64,000 bases of DNA from Falsiroseomonas frigidaquae (GTDB lineage: Bacteria; Pseudomonadota; Alphaproteobacteria; Acetobacterales; Acetobacteraceae): assembly GCF_012163145.1 (NCBI RefSeq), contig NZ_JAAVTX010000004.1:124001-188000 (forward strand), in the 5' to 3' direction. Below are positions 43,549 to 52,725 of the stretch, in pieces. Positions within the stretch are counted from its first letter, which is position 1, and every line of letters starts with the position of its first letter. A program made the position numbers and the translations under genes. Under the pieces are notes generated by a model. It was given only the letters and a program-made list of their open reading frames with translations. It ran no database searches and was not told the origin of the DNA.

Positions 43549-45027
43549 ATGAATATGCAGATCGGCCTTGGCAGCGCCCACACCCGCCCCGCCACGGGGC
43601 TGCGCCTCGACCAGCGGCGCCAGAGCTTCATCGAGCCCGCCAGCCGCTTCGGCGTGCTGGTGGTGGATGATGAGATCGAGGTGCTGGAGGAACTGGCCGC
43701 GACGCTGGGCCGCCGCGGGCTGAACGTGCTGGCCGCCGGCTCCGCCGAGGCGGCGCTCGCGGTGCTGCGCGGCCGGCGGGACATCGCCACGCTGGTCAGC
43801 GACATCCGCATGCCGGTGATGGATGGGCTGGCCCTGGCGGAAGCCGCGCTGCGTGGCCGGCCCGAGTCGGAGGCGCTGGAGGTGGTGCTGATCACCGGCT
43901 ATGCCTCCCCCGCGCACGGCATCGCCGCCGCCGGGCTTGGCGCTTTCGGCGTACTGCAGAAGCCGATGCGGGGCGCCGATCTGGCGCGGATGGTGCAGGA
44001 TGCGCTGGCCCGCGCCGTGCGGCGCCGCAACGCGCCGTCCGGCGGGCGTTCCGGCGCCCCGTCCGGCGAGATCCGCACCCCCGCGGCCGCGGCCCAGCCT
44101 GCCTGGCCGCCGACCCGCGCCACGGGCATCATGCACACCCCGGTCGCCTGGACCCGGCGCCCGACGGCGCGCGGCGGGCTGCCGCAGATCGCCCCGCGCC
44201 ACCCGGATGCGGCACCTGCCGCCCGCACCCCTGCCGCCATCCCGCACCCAGCCACGCAGGCGGACTGGATGCCGCCCGAGGACCAGGCCTGGCCGGCCGA
44301 GCTGCCGCTGAACCCGACCATCGCGGCGGAGGCCCTGCTGCAGACCCTGTCGCAGCGGCTGGATGCCGCCGGCAACGGCATCGAGGCGATCGCCCGCGAC
44401 CTGCGCGGCCCGCTCGGCGACCTGCTGCGCGCCGCGCCGCAGATGGCGGAAGCGGCCGGGGAACCGCGGCGGCTGCTCGCCCTGCTGGACGACCTGATGG
44501 ACATCGCCGCGCTGGAAGCCGGCCTCGCCGCGCCGCAACGCGCGCCGATCTCCGCGCATGGCCTGGTCGGCGCCGTGGCTGTCAGGCTGTCGGCGCTCGG
44601 GCTGCGCTGCGGCCGCCGCATCATCCTGCAGCCCGATGCCGACCCGGCCTTCGACCTGGACACCGCCCGCCTGGTACGCGCCATGGCGCTGCTCGCCTGG
44701 CTCGCCGTGGGGTCGCGGGCCTCCGCCGAGGCCGCGGAGGCGTCCCCCACGGGGACCGCGGAACTGTCGATCGACGCGGGTGCGGGGCAGGCACGGCTGG
44801 ACCTCGTGATCCGCCCGGCCGTCCCCGGCCTCCGCTCTTCCGGCCCCAATGCCCCCAGCCCGGGCACCGCCGATAGCGGCCTGCCGCCGGCGCAACCCTC
44901 GCAGGCGGAGCACCGCCTGCCGATCGCCATCGCCCGTCGCCTGGTGGCGCTGCAGGGCGGCCGGCTGGATGCCTGGATGCTGCCGGAGGGTGGCCTGCGC
45001 GCCCGCATGCTGATCCGCAGCAGCTGA
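43549..45027 (+). CDS. Receiver domain fused to a degenerate histidine-kinase-like region
   Basis: A 492-residue protein. Residues about 33-155 are a receiver: FGVLVVDDEIEVLEELA, phospho-acceptor Asp85 in LVSDIRMPVMDG, ITGYAS and Lys138 in VLQKPM. A Pro/Ala-rich linker spans about 160-250. Residues about 260-340 look like a dimerisation helix pair: IEAIARDLRGPLGDLL sits where kinases have SHELRTPL, but the phospho-accepting His is Arg283. The tail (about 365-492) resembles an ATPase domain whose asparagine N-box is missing, while the end PIAIARRLVALQGGRLDAWMLPEGGLRARM keeps the family shape. It cannot autophosphorylate in the usual way, so it is probably a pseudo-kinase or a dimeric receiver. 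Its partner kinase is not in the window. Confidence 0.8.
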   Translation: MNMQIGLGSAHTRPATGLRLDQRRQSFIEPASRFGVLVVDDEIEVLEELAATLGRRGLNVLAAGSAEAALAVLRGRRDIATLVSDIRMPVMDGLALAEAALRGRPESEALEVVLITGYASPAHGIAAAGLGAFGVLQKPMRGADLARMVQDALARAVRRRNAPSGGRSGAPSGEIRTPAAAAQPAWPPTRATGIMHTPVAWTRRPTARGGLPQIAPRHPDAAPAARTPAAIPHPATQADWMPPEDQAWPAELPLNPTIAAEALLQTLSQRLDAAGNGIEAIARDLRGPLGDLLRAAPQMAEAAGEPRRLLALLDDLMDIAALEAGLAAPQRAPISAHGLVGAVAVRLSALGLRCGRRIILQPDADPAFDLDTARLVRAMALLAWLAVGSRASAEAAEASPTGTAELSIDAGAGQARLDLVIRPAVPGLRSSGPNAPSPGTADSGLPPAQPSQAEHRLPIAIARRLVALQGGRLDAWMLPEGGLRARMLIRSS

Positions 45028-45140
45028 ACCTCGGCGCCGCCACCCGGCGCCACGAAACGCCCGCCTTCGCACGCCACCCGGCCTGGTTCCGCTCGGAACC
45101 CGGAACGGCCAGCCGCAGCCTTGACTGGAGCCTCACCCAA

Positions 45141-46316
45141 ATGCTCGCCGAATCGCAGATGCATTCCGACGCCGCCGAGATCATGCCCGACGGGCCGCTG
45201 GAGCTGACGCCGCTGGCCCGCCGCACCTTGCTGGCCGCGGCGACCGCCGCCCTGGTGCTGACCCCGGCCTGCGGCGAATCCTGGGCTCCAGTCCCGGTGG
45301 TGACCACGCAGGACGACCCGGCGGCGCAGTGGCGCGCCTTCCGCGACCGCTTCATGACGGCGGAAGGCCGCGTGGTGGACAACGGCAATGGCGGCATCTC
45401 CCACAGCGAGGGCCAGGGCTACGCCATGCTGTTCGCCGAGGCCTTCGAGGACCGGCCGGCCTTCGAACGCGCCTATCACTGGGCCCGCACCAACCTGCGC
45501 CGCCCGGATGGCCTGTATGCCTGGCGCTTCCGCCCGCAGGCCGCGCTGCCGGTGGAGGATGCCAACAACGCCACCGATGGCGACCTGTATATCGCCTGGG
45601 CGCTGCTGCGCGCCGCCGACCGGTGGCTGGAGCCGGCCTGGCGGCGGGAAGGCCAGCGCATGGCGCAGACCATCCTGCAGAAGCTGGTGCTGGAGGTGGA
45701 AGGCCGCACCGTGCTGCTGCCAGCCGTCTTCGGCTTCCAGCATGCCGACCGCGTGGTGGTGAACCCGTCCTACTATGCCTTCCCCGCCCTGGCGGCGCTG
45801 AACCGCGCCGTGCCGGACCGCGCCTGGGGCCGGCTGATGGATGACGGGCTGCAGATGATGCGCGGCATGCGCTACGGCCGCTGGGGCCTGCCGGCGGATT
45901 GGGTGGAGATCGGCCGCGGCCGTGCCGCCGGCGCCATGCAGCCGGCCCAGGGCTGGCCCGCCCGCTTCTCCTTCGACGCGGTGCGGGTGCCGCTGCACCT
46001 GGCCTGGGCCGGGCTGACGACGGAACCCGCGCTGCGCGCCGCTACGCAGTTCTGGAACGACCCCTGGATGGCCAGCCGCCCCGCCTGGGCCGACCTGCGC
46101 AACGGCCATGTCGCGCCCTATGCCGCACCGCCGGGGATCGAGGCGGTGGCCGATGTCACCACCGCCAGCGGCCTGAGCCGCGCCATCACCCGGCCGCTGC
46201 CGGGCGTTGCCGCCGCGCCGGATTATTACTCCGCCGCGCTGGCTATGCTGTCCCGGCTGGCGCTGCGGGAGAACCCGCGGATGCTGCTCACGGCCCATGC
46301 CCAGCGGGCTGCGTGA
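45141..46316 (+). CDS. Glycoside hydrolase family 8 protein (endoglucanase-like)
   Basis: A 391-residue GH8 enzyme, an inverting beta-1,4-glucanase. The general acid Glu90 is in GISHSEGQGYAMLFAEAF and the substrate Asp pair in NNATDGDLYIAWALL (Asp146, Asp148); later VNPSYYAFPAL and ARFSFDAVRVPLHLAWAG complete the family. The N-terminus (ARRTLLAAATAALVLTPACG) is an export signal, possibly Tat-like from its twin Arg, and a cysteine at 44 might be lipidated. BcsZ cellulases of this family trim cellulose during secretion, but no bcsA, bcsB or bcsC gene is near. It follows the pseudo-kinase by 113 bases. Confidence 0.88.
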   Translation: MLAESQMHSDAAEIMPDGPLELTPLARRTLLAAATAALVLTPACGESWAPVPVVTTQDDPAAQWRAFRDRFMTAEGRVVDNGNGGISHSEGQGYAMLFAEAFEDRPAFERAYHWARTNLRRPDGLYAWRFRPQAALPVEDANNATDGDLYIAWALLRAADRWLEPAWRREGQRMAQTILQKLVLEVEGRTVLLPAVFGFQHADRVVVNPSYYAFPALAALNRAVPDRAWGRLMDDGLQMMRGMRYGRWGLPADWVEIGRGRAAGAMQPAQGWPARFSFDAVRVPLHLAWAGLTTEPALRAATQFWNDPWMASRPAWADLRNGHVAPYAAPPGIEAVADVTTASGLSRAITRPLPGVAAAPDYYSAALAMLSRLALRENPRMLLTAHAQRAA

Positions 46317-46417
46317 ACAACAGATCGACATGAACCGGATACCCAACAGGATTCGTTCACCGCTAGGTAACAGGGCTGGCGCAGATTGCCGACGAAGTTG
46401 AGGCAGGAGCAGCCGGG

Positions 46418-47791
46418 ATGTCGTCGAAGTCTGAGCAGCGCGCATTCCAGACGGATGAGCGCACGCTGAAGGCCATGTTCACCGCCATAGACCGGGCGCA
46501 GGCGGTGATCGAGTTCGACCTCCAGGGCCAGGTGCTGAGCGTCAACGACAACTTCCTGTCGCTGATGGGCTATGCGTCGGAGGATGTGATCGGCCGCCAC
46601 CACAGCATGTTCTGCGACCCGGCCTATGCCAAGTCGTCCGAATATTTCGCGCTCTGGGCCAAGCTGCGCGGCGGCGCCTTCGACCAGGCCGAATACCTGC
46701 GCTTCGGCAAGGATGGCCGGCGCGTCTGGATCCAGGCGAGCTACAACCCGATCCTCGACGATGCCGGCAAGCCATGCCGGGTGGTGAAATTCGCCACCGA
46801 CGTCACCGCGGCGAAGCTGGCCAGCGCCGAGATCCAGGGCAAGGTCAACGCCATCGATCGCGCCCAGGGCATCATCGAATTCGACCTGCATGGCCATGTG
46901 CTGACGGCGAACCGCAACTTCCTGGCGGTGGTCGGCTACACGCTGGACCAGGTGGTGGGCCAGCACCACAGCATGTTCTGCCCGCCCGACCATGTACGCT
47001 CCGCCGAATATCGCGACTTCTGGCTGAAGCTGTCGCAGGGCGACTACCATACCGGGCGCTACCTGCGGCTTGGCCGGCATGGGCTCGAGGTCTGGATCCA
47101 GGCCACCTACAACCCGATCTTCGATGCCGACGGCAAGGTCAGCAAGGTGGTGAAATTCGCCACCGACATCAGCGAGCAGGTGGCGATGGAGCAGCGCATC
47201 CAGGCCAAGACCGCCGCCATGTCGGCCGCCATCGCCGACCTGAACGCCTCGATCAACGCCATCGCCGCCAGCACGCGCGAAGCGACGGAGCTGGCGCGGC
47301 TGACGCAGGAGGAAGCGGATAACGGCGCGCGGGAGCTGAACCGCTCCGTCGAGGCGATCGCGCAGATCCAGCAGGCCTCCGAGAATATCAGCGAGATCGT
47401 GCAGGTGATCGACGGCATCGCCAGCCAGACCAACCTGCTCGCCTTCAACGCGGCGATCGAGGCGGCACGCGCCGGCGAGCATGGCCTCGGCTTCTCCGTG
47501 GTCGCCGACGAGGTGCGCAAGCTGGCGGAGAAATCCTCCCAGGCCACGCGCGAGATCAACCGCCTGATCGGCGAGGCGGAGAAGCGCGTCGCTTCCGGCA
47601 ACGAGGTCTCCCGCCTCGCGGGCGACGCCTTCAAGCGGATTCTGGCCGGCGTCGGCAAGACCACCAGTTCGATCCAGAAGATCGACAGCGCCACCGCCGG
47701 CCAGCTCGCTTCCGCCCGCGCGGTGCAGGAGCTGATCCTGGCGCTGGTGCGCGCCAATGACAGCTCTACCGCCGCCAGCCACGCCGCCTGA
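46418..47791 (+). CDS. Soluble methyl-accepting chemotaxis protein with two PAS domains
   Basis: A 457-residue cytoplasmic chemoreceptor with no membrane helix. Two PAS domains run in tandem (about 20-135 and 140-255), each with the same skeleton: [23 protein letters not shown] then GQVHHSMF-like, and [20 protein letters not shown] then VVGQHHSMF. The Fe/heme-type HHSMFC motif suggests a redox or gas sensor of the Aer2/PAS-heme or FAD kind. Residues about 300-440 are the signalling hairpin with the tip [40 protein letters not shown]. It is followed within 5 bases by a triple CheW protein. Ligand not determined. Confidence 0.92.
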   Translation: MSSKSEQRAFQTDERTLKAMFTAIDRAQAVIEFDLQGQVLSVNDNFLSLMGYASEDVIGRHHSMFCDPAYAKSSEYFALWAKLRGGAFDQAEYLRFGKDGRRVWIQASYNPILDDAGKPCRVVKFATDVTAAKLASAEIQGKVNAIDRAQGIIEFDLHGHVLTANRNFLAVVGYTLDQVVGQHHSMFCPPDHVRSAEYRDFWLKLSQGDYHTGRYLRLGRHGLEVWIQATYNPIFDADGKVSKVVKFATDISEQVAMEQRIQAKTAAMSAAIADLNASINAIAASTREATELARLTQEEADNGARELNRSVEAIAQIQQASENISEIVQVIDGIASQTNLLAFNAAIEAARAGEHGLGFSVVADEVRKLAEKSSQATREINRLIGEAEKRVASGNEVSRLAGDAFKRILAGVGKTTSSIQKIDSATAGQLASARAVQELILALVRANDSSTAASHAA

Positions 47792-47795
47792 CCGG

Positions 47796-49295
47796 ATGGA
47801 CCACGCGCTGGTCTTCGGGGTGCTGCGCGTCGCGGGACGCGAGGTGGCGGTGCCGGCCGAGCTGTTGCAGGAAGTGGTGGAATGGCCCGCCACGCTGGTG
47901 CCGCCGCTGCGCGCCGTCGCCTTGAGTCTCGGCACCTTCAACCTGCGCGGCCTGGCGATCCCGGTGCTGGATCTGCGCCGGCTGCTGGATGCGGAGCCCG
48001 CGGACGGCGCGGGCCGGATCGCGGTGCTGCGGACGGAGGGCGGCTGGCTCGGCCTGGCGGTGGACGGCATCGCGGAGGTGCTGCGCGTAGCGGCATCGGA
48101 TATCGACCACCTGGCCGTCAGCGGCGCCGCTTCCGACCCGCCGCTGGTGACCCGCCTGATCACGCAGCGCGAGGGCGGGCGCATCCTGCCGGTGCTGGAT
48201 GTCGAGTCGCTGCTGCGCCGCCCGGGCGTGACGCGGCTGGCGCCACACCCCTCGCGGCTGGAACGGGCCGGCAAGGCCAACCGCTTCCACCAGCAATACC
48301 TGTTCTTCGACTGCGACGATCTGCGCTTCTGCTTGGAGACCCGCGCGGTGCGGGAGGTGATCGAGCATCCGAAGATCGACCGCACCTATCGCCTGGGCGA
48401 GATCTACCACGGCATGATCACCCTGCGCGGAGAGGCGGTGCCGGTGGTGGACCTGTTCCACCTGCTCGCCTTGCCGGGGCAGGAGACGCCGAAGACCAGG
48501 CTGCTTGTGCTGGAACTGCACGGCCAGGTGGTGGCGCTGATGGTGTCCGCGGTGGTCGGCATGCGGCGCCTGGCGGCCGAGAACATGATGCCCCTGCCCG
48601 GCTTCGGATTGCGCCGGCCCGATCTGTTCAGCGGCGTCGTCACCGGCGACCTCGGCGACAAGGACACGCTGATGCTGCGCGAGGACGCGCTGCTGCTGAG
48701 CCATGACGGGCTGATGCGCGACAGGAACGTGGGCGCGCTGCACCGCCTGCATGACGGGCTCGTGGCCGATGCGACCAGCACGCCCGGCGCCCGGCGGCGG
48801 GACCGATCGGGCGGCCAGCGCACCGCCCTGCTGCAGTTCAGCGCCGGCACGCCGCATCTGGTGCCGCTGGCGCAGGTGCAGGAAATCCTGGCGATGCCGC
48901 CGCACTACCTCAAGGTCGGCTCCACCGATGGCTGCGTGCTCGGGCTGATGAAGCGGCGCGGCACGATGGTGCCGCTGGCGGATTTCCGCCGCCTCGCGGG
49001 CCAGCCGGACCGTCCGGCGGATGACGCGACGCGGGTGCTGCTAGCACGCGGCGCGCAATCCACCTTCGGCTTCATCGTCGATGCGGCGGAGGCGGTGGAG
49101 CACGCCTTCGTCACCAGCAGGGCGGATGACGGCGCGGCGACGCGTCTTGCCGATGGCGACCCCGGGGAGACGGCGGTTGCCGCCGCCACCGGCCTGCTCT
49201 GGGTGCAGGATGCCGGGGGCGCGCGGGCGCTGTCCGTCGTGGATCTGTCCCGCCTGGCCTGCGCGCTGGAAGCGCGCTTCGCCCCAGCGGCTTAG
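47796..49295 (+). CDS. Protein with three CheW domains
   Basis: A 499-residue adaptor made of three CheW-like domains in tandem: about 1-150 (LVFGVLRVAGREVAVPAELLQEVVEW, then FNLRGLAIPVLDLRRLL), about 165-320 (YLFFDCDDLRFCLETRAVREVIEHP, then ITLRGEAVPVVDLFHLL) and about 345-499 (LLQFSAGTPHLVPLAQVQEILAMP, then MKRRGTMVPLADFRRL). CheW links receptors to CheA; several copies in one chain could bridge more than one receptor or kinase. The start at 47796 is 4 bases past the receptor stop; an in-frame ATG at 47757 would overlap it by 35 bases. It pairs with the soluble receptor. No cheA, cheB, cheR or cheY is here. Confidence 0.88.
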   Translation: MDHALVFGVLRVAGREVAVPAELLQEVVEWPATLVPPLRAVALSLGTFNLRGLAIPVLDLRRLLDAEPADGAGRIAVLRTEGGWLGLAVDGIAEVLRVAASDIDHLAVSGAASDPPLVTRLITQREGGRILPVLDVESLLRRPGVTRLAPHPSRLERAGKANRFHQQYLFFDCDDLRFCLETRAVREVIEHPKIDRTYRLGEIYHGMITLRGEAVPVVDLFHLLALPGQETPKTRLLVLELHGQVVALMVSAVVGMRRLAAENMMPLPGFGLRRPDLFSGVVTGDLGDKDTLMLREDALLLSHDGLMRDRNVGALHRLHDGLVADATSTPGARRRDRSGGQRTALLQFSAGTPHLVPLAQVQEILAMPPHYLKVGSTDGCVLGLMKRRGTMVPLADFRRLAGQPDRPADDATRVLLARGAQSTFGFIVDAAEAVEHAFVTSRADDGAATRLADGDPGETAVAAATGLLWVQDAGGARALSVVDLSRLACALEARFAPAA

Positions 49296-49344
49296 TCCAG
49301 CGGCTCGGAGCCTGACCCATGAGGTCGCCGCACTGGTCAGGCTC

Positions 49345-51093
49345 TCAGTAGATGTCCGGCTCCGGCGTCGGCGCGCCGGCCTCTAGGAAGCGCAGGTCGC
49401 AGCCCTCATCCGCCTGGGTCACCTGGTCCAGATACATCGAGGTCCAGCCGCGCGCGTAGCGGCGGGTGGGCGCCACCCATGCGGCCTGGCGGCGCGCCAT
49501 CTCGGCCTCATCCACCAGCAGGTCCAGCTTGCGGTTCGGCACGTCGAGGCGGATCAGGTCGCCGTCCTGCACCAGGGCCAGCGGGCCGCCGACATGGCTT
49601 TCCGGCGCCACATGCAGCACGCAGGTGCCGTAGCTGGTACCGGACATGCGGGCATCCGACAGCCGCACCATATCCCGCACGCCCTGCTTCAGCAGTTTTT
49701 GGGGGATCGGCATCATGCCCCATTCCGGCATGCCGGGCCCGCCCTGGGGCCCGCCGGACTTCATCACCAACACGCTGTCGGCCGTCACGTCGAGGTCGGG
49801 GTCGTCGAGGCGCTTCTTCAGGTCCGCATAGTTCTCGAACACCACCGCCGGGCCGGTATGGTTCAGCAGCCGCGGATCGGCCGCGCTGGTCTTGATGACG
49901 GCGCCGCGCGGCGCCAGCGAGCCCTTCAGCACCGCCAGCCCGCCTTCCGCCTGCAAGGGGCGATCCAGTGGCCGGATGATCTCCTCGTTGAACACATCCG
50001 CATCGGCGATGTCCTCGCCCAGCGTGGCGCCGGAGACCGTCTTCGCCGACAGGTCGAGATGCGGCGAGAGGCGGTTGAGGAATGCGCGGCTGCCGCCGGC
50101 GAAGAAGAAATCCGCCATCAGGTAGGTGTCGCCATTGGGGCGGAGGTTGGCGATCAGCGGCACCCGGCGGCTGATCGCGTCGAAGCGCTCGAGGTCCAGC
50201 TCCAGCCCGGCGCGGCGCGCCATGGCGATGATGTGGATGATGGCGTTGGTGGACCCACCGAAGGCCATGGTGGCGGCCACCGCATTGTCGATGCTGCCCT
50301 GGCTGAGCAGTTTTCCCGGAATTTCGTCATCCCAGACCATGTCGACGATCCGCTTGCCGGATTCCGTCGCCATGCGGGGATGCGCGCTGTCTGCGGCGGG
50401 AATGGAGGAAGCGCCCGGCAGGGTCAGGCCCATGGCCTCCACCGCCAGCATCATGGTGGCCGCCGTGCCTGCCGTCATGCAGGTGCCGAAGGACCGGGCC
50501 ATGCCGCCCTCCATGTCCTTCCACTGCGCCTGGGTGATGTTCCCGGCCCGCAATTCGGCATGGTATTTCCAGGCATCGGAACCGGAGCCGAGCGTCTTGC
50601 CGCGCCAGCCGCCATTGTTCATCGGCCCGGCGGGCACGAAGAGGAAGGGCAGCCCGGCCGACAGCGCGCCCATCACCAGGCCGGGCGGCGTCTTGTCGCA
50701 GCCACCCAGCAGCACCAGCCCGTCGCAGGGCTGGCTGCGCGCCAGTTCTTCCGTCTCCATCGCCAGCATGTTGCGGTACAGCATGCTGGTCGGCTTCATG
50801 TACTGCTCGGTGACCGGATGCGCCGGCAGTTCCACCGGGAAGCCGCCAGCCTGCCAGACACCGCGCTTCACCTCCTCCGCCCGGGTGCGGAAGTGGAAAT
50901 GGCAGGGGCTGAGCTCGGACCAGGTGTTGACGATGCCGATCACCGGCTTGCCGCGGAAATCGGATTCGGAGAAGCCCATCTGCAGCATGCGGGACCGGTG
51001 CCCGAAGGCGCGCAGGTCATCCACGCCGAACCAGCGGTGGCTCCGCAGATCCTCCGGCCGCTTGCGCGCCCCACCCTTTTCATCAGCGGCCAT
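49345..51093 (-). CDS. IlvD/Edd family dehydratase, probably L-arabinonate-type sugar-acid dehydratase
   Basis: A 582-residue iron-sulfur dehydratase. Three cluster cysteines are visible: Cys64 (ELSPCHFHF), Cys132 (GGCDKTPPG, followed by catalytic Lys134) and Cys205 (FGTCMTAGTA). The active-site Ser lies in MSGTSYGTCVLHVAPE. The spacing and motifs match the L-arabinonate/D-xylonate dehydratase branch with a 2Fe-2S cluster rather than IlvD itself, so it would turn a pentonate into a 2-keto-3-deoxy acid. The start (MAADEKGGARKRPEDLRSHRW) is preceded by GGGGAAG. It stands alone between the CheW protein and a glycosyltransferase, without other sugar-acid genes. Confidence 0.87.
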   Translation of the reverse strand: MAADEKGGARKRPEDLRSHRWFGVDDLRAFGHRSRMLQMGFSESDFRGKPVIGIVNTWSELSPCHFHFRTRAEEVKRGVWQAGGFPVELPAHPVTEQYMKPTSMLYRNMLAMETEELARSQPCDGLVLLGGCDKTPPGLVMGALSAGLPFLFVPAGPMNNGGWRGKTLGSGSDAWKYHAELRAGNITQAQWKDMEGGMARSFGTCMTAGTAATMMLAVEAMGLTLPGASSIPAADSAHPRMATESGKRIVDMVWDDEIPGKLLSQGSIDNAVAATMAFGGSTNAIIHIIAMARRAGLELDLERFDAISRRVPLIANLRPNGDTYLMADFFFAGGSRAFLNRLSPHLDLSAKTVSGATLGEDIADADVFNEEIIRPLDRPLQAEGGLAVLKGSLAPRGAVIKTSAADPRLLNHTGPAVVFENYADLKKRLDDPDLDVTADSVLVMKSGGPQGGPGMPEWGMMPIPQKLLKQGVRDMVRLSDARMSGTSYGTCVLHVAPESHVGGPLALVQDGDLIRLDVPNRKLDLLVDEAEMARRQAAWVAPTRRYARGWTSMYLDQVTQADEGCDLRFLEAGAPTPEPDIY

Positions 51094-51260
51094 GGCCGTT
51101 TCTTCCCCTGCGATCGCGATGGACGCCAATTTGCCACCCGCGCCGGGGCCCGAACAGCCCGCCGGCCGGCCGACGGGGTCCGCAGGGCCCGGCCTGACTT
51201 GACCGCGCCGGCCCCACCTCACAGTTTCGCGCCTTCGATCGCGCGCCCCCCGGAGAAGTA

Positions 51261-52538
51261 ATGGCCCTGCTGCTGCCGCGCCGCCCGTTGAAGGCGATGT
51301 TCATCCACCAGAATTTTCCTGGACAATATGCCCATCTCGCCCCTGCGCTGGCCCAGCGGCAGGGCGTGCAAGTCTGGGCGGTGGGCGAGAAGCCGGGCTT
51401 CAGCGCCCCCGGCGTGCAATACATCTCCTATGGAGCGCCGAAGGGCGCCGGCGAGAACACGCACCGCTACCTGCGCTCGCTGGAAGCCTCCACCCGGCGT
51501 GGCCAGCACATGGCGAACAAGCTCGTGCAGATGCGCGACCAGGGGCTGAAGCCGGACATCATCGTCTGCCACCCCGGCTGGGGCGAGGGGATGTTCCTGA
51601 AGGACGTCTTTCCCAAGGCGCGCACGCTGTTCTACTGGGAATTCTACTACAATTCGGTCGGCCAGGATCTGGGCTTCGACCCGGCGCAGCCGGTTGGCCT
51701 GGATGATGCAGCACGCGTCCGGGTGCTGAACGCGACGCAGCTCATCTCCCTGCAAGCCGCCGATTGGGGCGTCAGCCCGACCCGCTGGCAATGGAGCCGC
51801 TACCCCGCCTGGGCGCGGCGCCGCATCTCCTGCCTGCATGAGGGGGTGGACACGGAACGCTGCGCCCCTGCCGCGGACGCGGTGTTCCGCACGCCGGGTG
51901 GCCGGGAATTCCGCCGCGGCGACGAGGTGATCTCCTACGTCGCGCGCAACCTGGAACCCTATCGCGGCTTCCCGAGCTTCATGCGCGCCCTGCCCCGCCT
52001 GCAGCGGGAGCGGCCGGGGCTGCACACCGTCATCGTCGGCGGCAACGATATCTCCTACGGCAAGAAGCCGGAGGGGGCGGAGAACTGGAAGGCCAAGATG
52101 CTGGCGGAGCTGGGAGGGGAGCTCGACCTGTCCCGCATCCACTTCACCGGGCGCGTGGCGCATGACGCGCTGCACGACCTGTTCCGCGTGACGCGGGCGC
52201 ATGTCTATCTGAGCTACCCCTTCGTGCTGTCCTGGTCGATGCTGGAGGCGATGGCCTGCGGCGCCCTGGTGGTCGGCTCCGAAACCCCGCCGGTGATGGA
52301 AGTGGTGCAGCATGGCCGCAACGGCCTGCTGGTGCCCTTCTTCGAGCCGGAGAAGCTGGCGCAGACGGTGCTGAAGGTCCTGGCCAACCCGGATCGCCAT
52401 GCCGGCCTGGCCGCACAGGGTCGCGCCGACATCATCGCCCGCTACGACCTGCGGACCCATTGCCTGCCGCGCCAGCTCGACATGGTGGAAAGGCTGGCCG
52501 CGGGCGGAGAGCCGGATCCGGAGCCAGAGACCGCCTGA
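51261..52538 (+). CDS. Glycosyltransferase family 4 protein
   Basis: A 425-residue GT-B fold glycosyltransferase. The N-terminal half starts MFIHQNFPGQYAHLAPALAQRQGVQVWAVG, and the C-terminal half has VISYVARNLEPYRGFPSFMRALPRL, the loop HFTGRVAHDALHDLFRVTRAHVYLSYPFVLSWSMLEAMACGALVVGSETPPV and PVMEVVQHGRNGLLVPFFEPEKLA, where the conserved Glu contacts the sugar nucleotide. It transfers a sugar from a nucleotide donor to a growing surface glycan in the cytoplasm. It has a GGAGAAG ribosome-binding site and leads the polysaccharide island, 187 bases before rfbC. Confidence 0.9.
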   Translation: MALLLPRRPLKAMFIHQNFPGQYAHLAPALAQRQGVQVWAVGEKPGFSAPGVQYISYGAPKGAGENTHRYLRSLEASTRRGQHMANKLVQMRDQGLKPDIIVCHPGWGEGMFLKDVFPKARTLFYWEFYYNSVGQDLGFDPAQPVGLDDAARVRVLNATQLISLQAADWGVSPTRWQWSRYPAWARRRISCLHEGVDTERCAPAADAVFRTPGGREFRRGDEVISYVARNLEPYRGFPSFMRALPRLQRERPGLHTVIVGGNDISYGKKPEGAENWKAKMLAELGGELDLSRIHFTGRVAHDALHDLFRVTRAHVYLSYPFVLSWSMLEAMACGALVVGSETPPVMEVVQHGRNGLLVPFFEPEKLAQTVLKVLANPDRHAGLAAQGRADIIARYDLRTHCLPRQLDMVERLAAGGEPDPEPETA

Positions 52539-52725
52539 GGAAGTTGCGCCGCACCGCACGCGCGACCTTCCCGGGCGGGCGCGCTTGTATTAAGAGTCGA
52601 TCGTCTCCCGATGCGCGAATTGCCGATGCGGATGTTTCACGTTTCTCATTTTTTGAACATTTTGCGCTGGCTCTGAACCCGGGCGACAACCCCTGATATG
52701 CCTAGCCGCGAGGAGCTGGAGTGGA

